DNA of 32,095 nt from Plantago elongata (lineage: Eukaryota > Streptophyta > Magnoliopsida > Lamiales > Plantaginaceae). The translations under genes were made by a program, and so were the position numbers. The stretch spans positions 1 to 32,095 of the forward strand of contig JAYMSP010001444.1 of assembly GCA_036897095.1 (NCBI GenBank), given 5' to 3'. Below the pieces are notes generated by a model. It had not been told where the DNA came from. It made no database searches and saw only the letters and a list, made by a program, of their open reading frames with translations. This document shows, in pieces, positions 23,194 to 31,460 of this stretch (position 1 is the stretch's first letter; each line of letters begins with the position of its first letter).

Positions 23194-23293
23194 ATTGATG
23201 ACGAAATGCATTGTATTTAGCAAGACGTTTCAATTCCAATTAATATTTCGGGGGTTTGAGTCACCTTTAATTGTTTTTTAAAAGTTGTGCATA
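23194..23293. repeat. Short insertion at the stop codon of the MMP pseudogene
   Basis: Copy 2 reads GAAACCTTAAGCATATAGAG. In copy 1, GAAACATTAAGTATATAG is followed by about 95 bp of foreign sequence before CATATAGATCATTG resumes. The ancestral stop (TTA on the plus strand) is thereby separated from the coding body. CATATAG-like sequence on both sides hints at a small duplication or target-site repeat. Confidence 0.6.
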
Positions 23294-24194
23294 TAGATCA
23301 TTGATCCCATTGATATCATCGGCATTCAATCCTTTGGTCTCTCCAGGACTAATATATGACCACATGAGTGCAGCTGGACAGGCTGTGTCCAAGACCAAGG
23401 AGATGTCCAATTTCGTGGACCGCAACCGTTTCTAAATGCAGAGTGCCCGGCTGAGGCTTAACGGACCAAGTTCCATCTGCGTCAAAATGCAACTGACCAT
23501 TTGTTGGTGCAGATGCATGGGCCGCAATTCTACCAGGCCCATCGAAATCAGGATCATTTCCATGGTCGCCTGAATACCACCCAATAACTAGGTCGGCGCC
23601 TTGGTAGCTTTGGGCCTGTGAAAATGTGAAGAAGGTTGCGGAAGCCCAACTTCCAAAGTCCCTTGTGACCAGTCCATATACGTAGGACGGGACGTTCGGT
23701 ATGAACTCATATGTGAGGTGTGTTTGACCTGATGGCCATCTTTGTCTTCTGGGTAAGAAACTATAGTGAGTTACGGTGTGGAAAGTGTTCGAACTTGACC
23801 CGTTTGCTTCTTAACATACATGAAATTGGTACCGTTCACAATATCAACTACTCCACATCGAGGCATCGTCATTGTTGCAATGGTTTCTTCATCTACTATT
23901 CATGTAGGATTTAGGTGGGAAATTGGTTTGATATGTTTTGATAGCAGCTTCTAGGGCATCATCAAAGGCATCATTGTTGGAGTTGCTTGGATTAAGGTAG
24001 TCAAATTTGTGGAGGTAATTTTTGAGGTGGTGAATATGTTTTGAATTGGTATCTTTATGATTTCTTTTCAAGTTATTCATGAACTCAAATGATATATTTT
24101 TGTTATATTTTGGTGCATATTTTCCCTCTGTGGTAGAGAAAAGAACTAGGAGGATAATTAAGCAAGATAAGAACTCAAAACCATTGAAACCCAT
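23289..24194 (-). pseudogene. Matrix metalloproteinase (plant MMP) pseudogene
   Basis: Paralogue of the intact MMP at 28708-29622. It starts with ATG at 24194 (MGFNGFEFLSCLIILLVLFS, a good signal peptide) and is open through the first part of the propeptide. A 1-nt insertion at about 23916-23919 shifts the frame and leads to a premature stop near 23890. The original frame also has a TGA at 23900-23902 where the intact copy has Gly. Further on, the cysteine switch PRCGVVD and the zinc site HEIGHLLGLGHS (about 23382-23417) are still readable. A 2-nt deletion just after the zinc site (about 23376-23382) leads to a stop at 23349-23351. The original stop is displaced by an insertion. The promoter is interrupted by a mobile element. 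The catalytic motif is better kept than the frame, suggesting fairly recent loss. A short secreted propeptide fragment could still be made if it is transcribed. Confidence 0.88.
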
Positions 24195-24224
24195 GATGTA
24201 ATAGAAAACAGAATGATTAAGAAA

Positions 24225-24905
24225 CATAAATATAAATATTAAACGCAGAACAATTTTTACTAAATGCATGACGCAATTTTATATACTACAAATAACATCA
24301 CAATAATTATATTTAATAAATTAGTCATATAATTTTAAATATTTACTAATTTACCTGACAAATATTTAAACATGTTTATTCGAATCAATCATATTATCCG
24401 AACAAATAAATCGAAGAAACTTTGAAAAAACACGAAGAACACGAGGAATGAAGAATACAAAGCAAGAACACGAAAATCCATCATCAGAGCTCCGGCCATT
24501 ACTCCAACCAGACTGGTCGGAGCTGTACCAAGTTCCGATCTGACTAGGACGGTCTTGGTCAGATCGGAGCTAAATTTTTAATTTTTTTAATTTTTTTAAT
24601 TTTCTTAAAATTATTTGTATAAAGCTAATTAATTTAATTATTAAACAAATATTAACGACTACGAATATGAATTATAACAATATAAACATCTCAAATTCAT
24701 CATTATTTGTAAATTATAATTATTGATTTTATAATATTAATTTTTGTTATGTAATGGTATCGTAATGTATATACGTTTATATATTTTTGAAGATGTGATA
24801 ATTTAATAAGTTTTATAAAAGATAATATTAATTATATATTTATATAATTTATTGAACCTTTTATAATATATAAAATTATATCATTCGTTTAACAATTTTA
24901 ACAAT
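24225..24905 (+). mobile_element. Non-autonomous element copy A in the MMP pseudogene promoter
   Basis: Interrupts the alignment of the two MMP upstream regions. It begins near TTAAACGCAGAACAATTTTT (24239) and ends near an inverted TTAAACG (about 24894). AT-rich arms surround a GC-richer core (24470-24570) with CTGGTCGGAGCT and TTGGTCAGATCGGAGCT motifs. The inverse of its right half matches 30664-30900 (for example AAATAATGATGAATTTGAGA), and its left half matches 31300-31390, so it is in opposite orientation to copy B. No coding capacity. Superfamily and target duplication unresolved. Confidence 0.7.
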
Positions 24906-24947
24906 TTTGAGAAGTTGGTGGTCAACTTAGCTAAGCTGGTTCATGTT

Positions 24948-24956
24948 CTATTTATA
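24948..24956 (-). promoter_or_regulatory. Displaced TATA box of the MMP pseudogene
   Basis: TATAAATAG on the minus strand, in sequence homologous to the TATA box of the intact MMP at 29683-29691. It lies about 750 nt from the pseudogene ATG, against about 60 nt in the intact copy, because of element A. Confidence 0.6.
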
Positions 24957-25165
24957 GAGTTTCCCGCCCCAGGATATATGGAAGTCTTGGATCCAATGGG
25001 ATCTTTAATTTTGTCGGAAAATGGTTTGTAAACATGGACCAAATCTTGTCTTGTTAATTAGATGGTATTTTCCACAAATGAACTTCTTGACGTGACATGA
25101 TTTAAGGAAGAGAAAGCTGTAGGATTATGAATACCTGGTAAAAAGCACAACAAATTCATGTACCA

Positions 25166-26169
25166 TTGTAATTCCCTCCCGAAGTCTTCCATGTGAACCT
25201 GAAAGGATCATCCATACATTACATAGAGTTGATAAGAGCCTGAGTCATATAAAAAGCTAGATTAGTTTGAAAGGGTGTTTAAACCGAATTCAAACTTAAC
25301 AATGAGGGTCATTTTTATCATCGAGTTGAGTATATAACTCAACTAAATTTAAAATTAGTTAGGTTTTTTTAAGTTTATTGTAGTAAAGAGCTAACAAAAT
25401 GAACCGGGATAAAATCTATTTATCGTGACTCGGACTTAAAACCTAGGATTGTTATATTAATGAATAGAGTGGAATCGAATTCGAACTTTTTATAAGTTAA
25501 GCGAGTAATATCATATTTGATTGTACTCTCCCTTCTTTAGCAATGTCATATTCAATGGTGACGAGCAACGACGACGCATCGTTGTGTGCTTCTGTTGCAG
25601 TGGTAACGCGTCGTGGTCACGTCATATTTATTTATTTTTATTTATATATTAATTATATTATTAGAGTGTTTAGATGTTGAAATGTACAAAATTGTATTTT
25701 TTTAAATCGTTTTACAATATATTAAGGTTCAATATTTAATTTTTTTTATTTTTCTAAAAACATACTTAATATAATAGTTTTTGGAAATCAAAATTAATAA
25801 ACTTGTATTTTTAGAGGTTGTTTTATAATTTTAAGTTTAATTAAGAGAAAATATATGAGTCCAAGATTGAATGATCCAAAAATAGTCAAGAGTGGTCTCT
25901 ATTTATAATTTCGAAAAGACGAATCCGTTGGTAATTTTATTTATATTAATATTTTTATTTTTCGAGTTATTCGCGATTGAAATTGAACAAACGAAGAAAG
26001 ATTAAAATAAAAAGTTAAAAGGCTTGGCAGATACTTGGTAGCAGCTAATTAGCTGCAGTTGCTGCCAATCAATTACACCGCGCCATTAAAAGGCTTGGTA
26101 TGTAATGAGGCTCATCATTACGGAATTGTTGGAGGAGCCACGACGACGCGTAGTGTTGTTTTTCGAAAA
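25166..26169. other. AT-rich spacer, no gene seen
   Basis: No recognisable ORF. A short GC-richer island with ACGACGACGCATCGTTG-like sequence at 25560-25620 may be a transposon fragment. Otherwise featureless. Confidence 0.4.
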
Positions 26170-26595
26170 GAGCCGAGTATTTTAATACTCGAGCTCGAGC
26201 TCGAAATCAACCGAGCCGAGCTTCGGCTTGGCTCGTTAATAAAAAGAGAAAAAAATGAGCTCGAGCTCGAACTCAAAATCAACCGAGCCGAGCTTCGGCT
26301 TGGCTCGTTAATAAAACGAGAAAAAAATGAGCTCGAGCTCGAACTCAAAAATATACGAGCTTTATCTATAAAAATATTAAAAATATGTATATAAAATTAT
26401 AATTTATTAAAATAATTACTCTTAACGAGCTTTACCGAACCGAGTCGAATTATGCTCGCTAATGAAACGAGTATAAAATCGAGCTTGAGCCCAGCTCGAA
26501 AAAGCTTACTGAGTCGAGCCGAGTCGAGATTTACCAAGCCAAACCGAATCCAACCTTTGATAAGGCTCGATTCGAAAAACAGCTCTAGCGTGGCT
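26170..26595. repeat. GAGCTCGAGCTC-rich tandem repeat, possibly part of a DNA transposon
   Basis: GAGCTCGAGCTCGA occurs at 26191, 26257 and 26329. The first spacing is 66 bp and the second 72 bp, the difference being a 6-bp insertion. Each unit also holds CCGAGCCGAGCTTCGGCTTG followed by GCTCGTTAAT. Degenerate GAGTCGAGCCGAG sequence continues to about 26590. The palindromic GAGCTC/CTCGAG cores are self-complementary. The ORFs on both strands (26059-26394, 26118-26348) reflect this repeat and are not genes. Confidence 0.7.
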
Positions 26596-27714
26596 CTCCA
26601 CAATGGCTCCCCATGCAGTGTCCATTGGACACGGTCTAAGGAACTTACCACGCCAACAACTTGCAACTATGTAGAGGACCGGGTTGAGGAAGTCAGCAAC
26701 CGGACCGGACTTTTGGAGTACTAGTGTCTAGTGCAATCAATTATCAATGTCCATTTGAAAAACTTGTCTGCTAAGGTCATTAGGATGTTTACCTGAGTTG
26801 ACTAAATATTATATGAGTTTACCATCCACTATTATGAAGTGGTCAACCGTGTCTTGCAACCGTCCGTCCCCCACTATGGTGGCAGTCTGTATCGTGGTCG
26901 CCGGAATTTTTTATTTATTTTATATATTATTTAAAGTTGATTTAGTTAGAAAATTATTAAAAACAATTTTAACAGTAAAATTGTATTTCTTTTCAAATTT
27001 AAATTGAGCAACAAAACTGAACAATCACTAAAGAAAAGGGTAAATTGTGAGGTTTGCAAAAGTATATCCTCACCGATCTCTATTTCATTAGTAGATTTCG
27101 AAACGATATAATAGTCGGTATAATGTTTTACGTTCTATAAAATTCTAAATACCCAAAAAATTTAAAAAGAAAATAAAAAATGGGGTGGGATGGATTGGGG
27201 CATATTTACTCAGGGGAGAAGTTGCTGTAATTGCAAAACAGCGTGACACAGAACTCTTTTTTATTCACACGGGAAATATTAGTAGCAAGACAATGTATGA
27301 AAATTGCCTCCTCATTTTATGTGTGATTCTGTCAATCTGTGTTATATGTTTTGTGTCAAAAACGAAGCCTAAGTAATCGAGTAAAACAGAAATCCCCAAT
27401 TCGACTCTATGAATCCTAAATTCTGAGACTAAACAATCAAGCAATAAAATCGAAACAAGATACAACATTTACGTGCTTCAGATTCGTAGTTCCTAGTCCT
27501 ACTGCGCACTAGATTCTTCCATAAGCTTATATGAATTGGATGAATGTATTATTCTCAAATTTACTGAACTAGACTAAAATAAAATATAAATTAACTTAGT
27601 CGAGCTGAACTGAAGTGATTTTCCGTTTAAGAGAACACAGACTAACCACTATAATATGAGAGAAGATATATTTATATCTCAAGCTGAAATCATAACATAA
27701 TTAGTTACATCAAA
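26596..27714. other. Spacer without a recognised gene
   Basis: Three short ORFs (26798-27007, 27185-27376, 27265-27468) have no recognisable similarity. The region is not part of the NPF/MMP duplication. Confidence 0.4.
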
Positions 27715-27954
27715 ATGACTACCACTCCCGCTAATCTGCTCTTCAATCTCGGCCATTGGATGGGACGCGTGTACGTACCGTTCCTGAGTCTTCTAGCGAT
27801 TGATTGTTATAAACGTCTTCCAGAAATTGTGCTACAGACTGCCGAATCCAAGTCATTTGAGGACATTTTACATTCTATCAGGTTTGGTATGTCGAAGATG
27901 TTCTGTTGGAAGAATACATCTAGTCAAGAATACACCAATGTCGAGCTAGAGTAA
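27715..27954 (+). CDS. Chimeric 79-aa ORF: unknown leader fused to NPF exon-3 tail
   Basis: Starts at an ATG in good context (AAAATGA). The first roughly 42 residues (MTTTPANLLFNLGHWMGRVY and on to VLQT) are not in the intact NPF gene and I do not recognise them. They are GC-richer than the surroundings and have plausible codon use. From about 27838 the ORF continues in frame with NPF exon 3 residues [14 protein letters not shown] through [10 protein letters not shown]. It then stops at TAA (27952-27954), which sits where the NPF splice donor used to be: GAGTAAGT in the intact gene, GAGTAAAT here. It could be a chance fusion, or a captured exon from another gene. Whether it is expressed is unknown; most likely it is non-functional. 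Confidence 0.35.
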   Translation: MTTTPANLLFNLGHWMGRVYVPFLSLLAIDCYKRLPEIVLQTAESKSFEDILHSIRFGMSKMFCWKNTSSQEYTNVELE

Positions 27955-28228
27955 ATCTACTTTCCCCATTCGAGTAAGTAAAAAAGAGAACGATGGGAAT
28001 CGCTCTTTACACTAGTGTTTTCGGGGTAGGATTTATTGAGTGCGATTTTAATATCCGTGATCGAGTACTTGACGAGTTGTGGAGGGAGACAAGCTAGTTG
28101 GTTCTCAGAAGACATGACGAAAACTAGACATGGATAACTATTACTGGTTTCTTGCATCGTCCAGTGAAGTGAGTTTCATAGCTTTTGTCATATTATGTAA
28201 ATTCTTCAGGGAAAAGACATGAAATTAA
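27839..28228 (+). pseudogene. Truncated NPF transporter copy
   Basis: Homologous to the 3' part of NPF exon 3 (27839-27951), then after a deletion of about 620 bp to the last part of exon 4 (from about 27985, ATGGGAATCGCTCTTTACAC). Missing are exons 1-2, most of exon 3, intron 3, the first two thirds of exon 4 and all helices they encode. In the exon 4 part, a 2-nt deletion after TTCGGGGTAGGA shifts the frame, and further changes such as AGA to TGA near the end add stops. The 3' flank (AAATTAAATTCTGATACAAA) is still nearly the same as in the intact gene. It cannot make a transporter. Confidence 0.9.
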
Positions 28229-28707
28229 ATTCTGATACAAATTGTAAATAGGTTTGATTGGTTGATTTGAGTTCTTGATGGTTGTCCATTTCTAACAACT
28301 GATACTAATGTCTCAGTAAAAGTTTATAGGAGCTTGTAGGAGAATCATGAGAATTTGGGTCAGGCTATACTGTTTTCAGTTTTCCTTAGGATCTAGCAAA
28401 GTTTTGAATTATGTTTTTATAATTTCATGTTTGAACTTAAGTACACTATTCTTGCATTTAACTTTTTTTATAACACATATACATTATAATTATAGATGAT
28501 TAATAAAACTTCAACTGAACAAATATACGTCCTGCTTACGACTTCATCTTCCTGTCGCACTATTTTACATGCGACTATGATCGATGAATCGTGGACATAA
28601 TCCATACAGAATTACAGAGTGTACGTTATGTTATATAGGAGTATGATTTTGAGGTGCCATATAGCTATAACCTCTTTATTGAACAATTTACGATGATAAT
28701 AGAAACC

Positions 28708-29622
28708 TTAAGCATATAGAGCATTGATTCCATTGATATCATCAGCATTCAATCCTCTGACCTCTCCAAGGATAAAATATGGCCACATGCTTGCAGCTCG
28801 GACTGTGCTGTGACCAAGCCCAAGAAGATGTCCTATTTCATGAAGTGCAACCGATTCCAAATGAAACGCGGTCGGATTAGGCTGAACAGACCAAGGATCG
28901 GCTGCATCATAATGGAACCGTCCATCGGTTGGTGGGAATGCATGGGCCAAAGTTGAACCAGGCCCCTCAAAAGGGAACCCATCTCCATGGTCACCCGAAT
29001 ACCACCCGATAACTAGGTTAGCATTTTGGCTTGGGACTTGTGCAAACCTGAAGAAGGTTGCGGAAGCCCATCTTGCAAAGGCATTCGAGACCGGTCCATA
29101 TACCGTGGACGGGACATTCGGCAAGAAACCGTACGTGAGAAGTCTTTGACCAGCTGGCCATCTTTGTCTTCTGGTGAAGAAACTGTAGTGGGCTACTATG
29201 TGTAAAGAGCTGGGACTTTGACCCCCTTTATTCTTAGGATGCATGAAATTAGTACCGTTCACAATATCAGCTACTCCACATCGAGGTATCATCATTGTCG
29301 CAATGGTTTTTTCGTCTAGTATCCCGGTAGGATTAAGGTGGAAATTGGTTTGATATGTTTTGATAGCAACTTCAAGAGCATCATCGAAAATATCATTATT
29401 GGAGTCACTTGGATTCAGATGAAGGTAGCCAAATTTATGGAGGTAATTTTTAAGCTGGTGAATATCTTTTGAATTGGTACCTTTACGGTACCCTTTCATA
29501 TTCATGAATTCAAAGGACGTCTTTTTTGTATATTTTGGAGCATCTCCTTTTCCTTGTGTAGTAGTGAAAAGAATTAGGAGGAGAGTTAAGCAAGATAGGA
29601 GCTTAAAACCATTGAATGCCAT
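28708..29622 (-). CDS. Plant matrix metalloproteinase (matrixin, M10A), 304 aa
   Basis: Single exon, as is usual for plant MMPs. Signal peptide at residues 1 to about 24 (MAFNGFKLLSCLTLLLILFT core). The propeptide contains a peptidoglycan-binding-like helical part (about 50-112: IHQLKNYLHKFGYL, FDDALEVAIKTYQ) and the cysteine switch PRCGVAD (113-119), whose Cys115 would keep the zymogen latent. In the catalytic domain, LTYGFLPNVP is at 162-171, a Ca/structural-Zn region DHGDGFPFEGPG at 211-222 with LAHAFPP following, and the zinc site HEIGHLLGLGHS at 261-272 (His261, His265, His271, catalytic Glu262). The Met-turn Met279 lies in ASMWPYF. The protein ends at ALYA with no hydrophobic C-terminal tail, so it is probably secreted to the apoplast and not GPI-anchored. 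Plant MMPs act in extracellular matrix turnover, growth and defence; the substrate here is unknown. Convergent with the truncated NPF copy. Confidence 0.93.
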   Translation of the reverse strand: MAFNGFKLLSCLTLLLILFTTTQGKGDAPKYTKKTSFEFMNMKGYRKGTNSKDIHQLKNYLHKFGYLHLNPSDSNNDIFDDALEVAIKTYQTNFHLNPTGILDEKTIATMMIPRCGVADIVNGTNFMHPKNKGGQSPSSLHIVAHYSFFTRRQRWPAGQRLLTYGFLPNVPSTVYGPVSNAFARWASATFFRFAQVPSQNANLVIGWYSGDHGDGFPFEGPGSTLAHAFPPTDGRFHYDAADPWSVQPNPTAFHLESVALHEIGHLLGLGHSTVRAASMWPYFILGEVRGLNADDINGINALYA

Positions 29623-29682
29623 GATGAAATGAAAAGGAATGATTTAGGAAGGTTGTTGTGAACTATAGGCTGGTGCATGTTT

Positions 29683-29691
29683 CTATTTATA
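29683..29691 (-). promoter_or_regulatory. TATA box of the intact MMP gene
   Basis: TATAAATAG on the minus strand, 61-69 nt upstream of the ATG, which would give a short 5' UTR of about 30 nt. The same motif and surroundings exist in copy 1 at 24948-24956, supporting it as the ancestral core promoter. Confidence 0.65.
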
Positions 29692-29734
29692 GACATTTGG
29701 AAGCCTTGGACCAATGGGTTCTCAAAATTTAAAA

Positions 29735-30235
29735 TCAAATAAAATCAATATCTACCTTATACCCCTATTGAATTGTAATTACCTGTATACAAAGGGACTA
29801 ATTTAATTAAATTGAACTGAATTAGTTTGAATTAAACTATATTATTATATTAAAATGCAAATGAAGTGAACAGAACAAAACCTTACAATATTGTATAACC
29901 TAAATACTCTGATTTTTCTTTGAACAATTAGAAATGAATTAACCACGCGTCAAAACTTACAGTATTTTTACTCTTGCTTATGGGAACTATATAGGACGTT
30001 ATTTTGTTAGTATCTTCATCAACATATATACAAACTAAATCACGACGTACACAAATTCTAAATTACCAAACTAATTCTAAGGTTAATTATATTCGAATGG
30101 TGCTAATTAAAACTACCAAAAGTTCAAAGCTATTGAAATCATGTCCACTTCCTAACAATACCCTCTAAACTATAACACTATTGAGGTCATATTGAATTTA
30201 TTTTTTTGTAATATTTGATATAAAAAAGCTCTTGA
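29735..30235. other. Segment present only in duplication copy 2, upstream of MMP
   Basis: Has no counterpart between the matching flanks in copy 1 (about 25005). AT-rich, with GAACTGAATT-type motifs at 29812 also seen loosely near 19545 and 27610. Either inserted in copy 2 or deleted from copy 1. No gene. Confidence 0.45.
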
Positions 30236-30663
30236 TCAGATTTTTCCCGTCAATTTCTTTCTAAAATGGTTTGAGATAGTGGAAATTGGTTTCTAACATG
30301 AACGAGGTTTCTGTGAAGGCCCAACTTTTGTATTATCATATGGTTAATTTTCCACAAATCAACATCTTGATATGGACATGATTTTGTGGAATTCAATAGC
30401 TTGGGCAACTGGCTGTATGGAAGGATTAGAAAGCCTAGAAAACATCCAACGAATTCATATAAGTGCAGGAACATCTACATTCAGCAGATCAACTCAAAAC
30501 CTATTGGGCTACTAACGATCACATCCAATTAAATTCCTCTGATTATTTTAATTTTGTTAACTAATTACATCAATATCCAACAAAAATTGAAAAGTAACAA
30601 AAATGTAAAATTATAAGAAATACAATATATACTCGAGAATATAAATTAAAAAAAGGGGATTGT

Positions 30664-31460
30664 TAAACGCATAACAAATTTTTACACAAGAGGTCCAACA
30701 AATTATATAAATATAGAATTACTTTCAATTTACGTAAAATTTATCAAATTATCACATCTTCAAAAATATATACACTACGATACTATAACGAAAATCAATA
30801 TTATAAACTCATTAGACATACTTTACAAATAATGATGAATTTGAGATGTCTATATTGTTATAATTCATATTCGTAATCGTTATTATTTATTTAATTACTT
30901 AGTTAATTAAATTAATTAACTTTACATTAATAATTTTTAAAATAAATAAAAAAATTTACAAAAAAACAAGAAACTGACCAGGATCGCATCCTGATCAGAC
31001 CCGGTTCTTGCAAGGACTCGGTCCTGGTCAGATTTGGATCTGGTCAGGACTCGGTCCTGGCCAGAATCAGGTCTGACCAGGACACGATCTTGGTCAGAAT
31101 GAGATTTGCCAGGACCAGGTCCTGACAGATCGTGCCGATCGGAACGTCGCTCCGATCGGCACGGCTCCTTATAGCCGATTGGAGCTTTATAGTCCGGTAA
31201 AGCTCTGATCAGAGATGTGCAACTTCGACCAGATCATTGGAGCTTCTCTGGCGATCTGGTCAGAGCTTCTCCGGCCAGAATGGAGCGGCGGTTCGTTCGC
31301 GTTTTTCGTCTTCGTTCTTCGTGTTCTTTTAAATTTTCTTCGACTTTTTCCGGATGATATGATTGGTTGAAATAAACATGTTTAGATATTTTTTTAAGTA
31401 AAGTTGTAATTATTCATAATTGTAGGACTATTTCTTTATTATAAGTGTGCTTTTTTATTG
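30664..31460 (-). mobile_element. Non-autonomous element copy B with GC-rich core
   Basis: Inverse partner of element A. The left end TTAAACGCATAACAAATTTT (30664) corresponds to the inverted right end of A. The right side (ATGATATGATTGGTTGAAAT, 31354-31373) corresponds to the inverted left part of A. The right terminus is not clear and is given approximately. The core (30975-31300) is much longer than in A. It consists of repeated GGTCCTGGTCAG / CTGACCAGGA motifs plus GAGCTTCTCTGGCGATCTGG-type sequence and a perfect hairpin. No coding capacity. Confidence 0.65.
31131..31163. repeat. Perfect 13-bp GC-rich hairpin in element B
   Basis: Arms CGTGCCGATCGGA (31131-31143) and TCCGATCGGCACG (31151-31163) around ACGTCGC. 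Each arm also contains the palindrome CCGATCGG. It lies in the CTGGTCAG-repeat core and is not present in this form in copy A. Confidence 0.85.

Larger units (their letters stand above)
21780..25165. repeat. Segmental duplication, copy 1 (NPF 3' part + MMP pseudogene)
   Basis: Collinear with copy 2 (27838-30470). Matching landmarks are the NPF exon 3 end (GAATCCAAGTC.TTTGAGGAC), the NPF stop and 3' flank (AAATTAAATTCTGATACAAA), the convergent MMP body, the TATA region (GTT.CTATTTATAG) and the distal flank (TTTTCCACAAAT.AAC). Copy 1 has an insertion of about 690 bp in the MMP promoter and one of about 95 bp at the MMP stop. It lacks about 500 bp found in copy 2 at 29735-30235. Confidence 0.85.
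27838..30470. repeat. Segmental duplication, copy 2 (truncated NPF + intact MMP)
   Basis: Collinear with copy 1 (21780-25165), from the NPF exon 3 end through the convergent MMP gene to its distal promoter (TTTTCCACAAATCAAC near 30350). The 5' breakpoint lies inside NPF exon 3. A segment at about 29735-30235 has no counterpart in copy 1. Confidence 0.85.

Noticed and set aside
26059-26394. LELELE-repeat protein
   Set aside because: Translation of a palindromic tandem repeat; both strands are open for the same reason.
30250-30474. 74-codon minus-strand ORF as a gene upstream of MMP
   Set aside because: The homologous region in duplication copy 1 is not open in the same way. It looks like distal promoter sequence.
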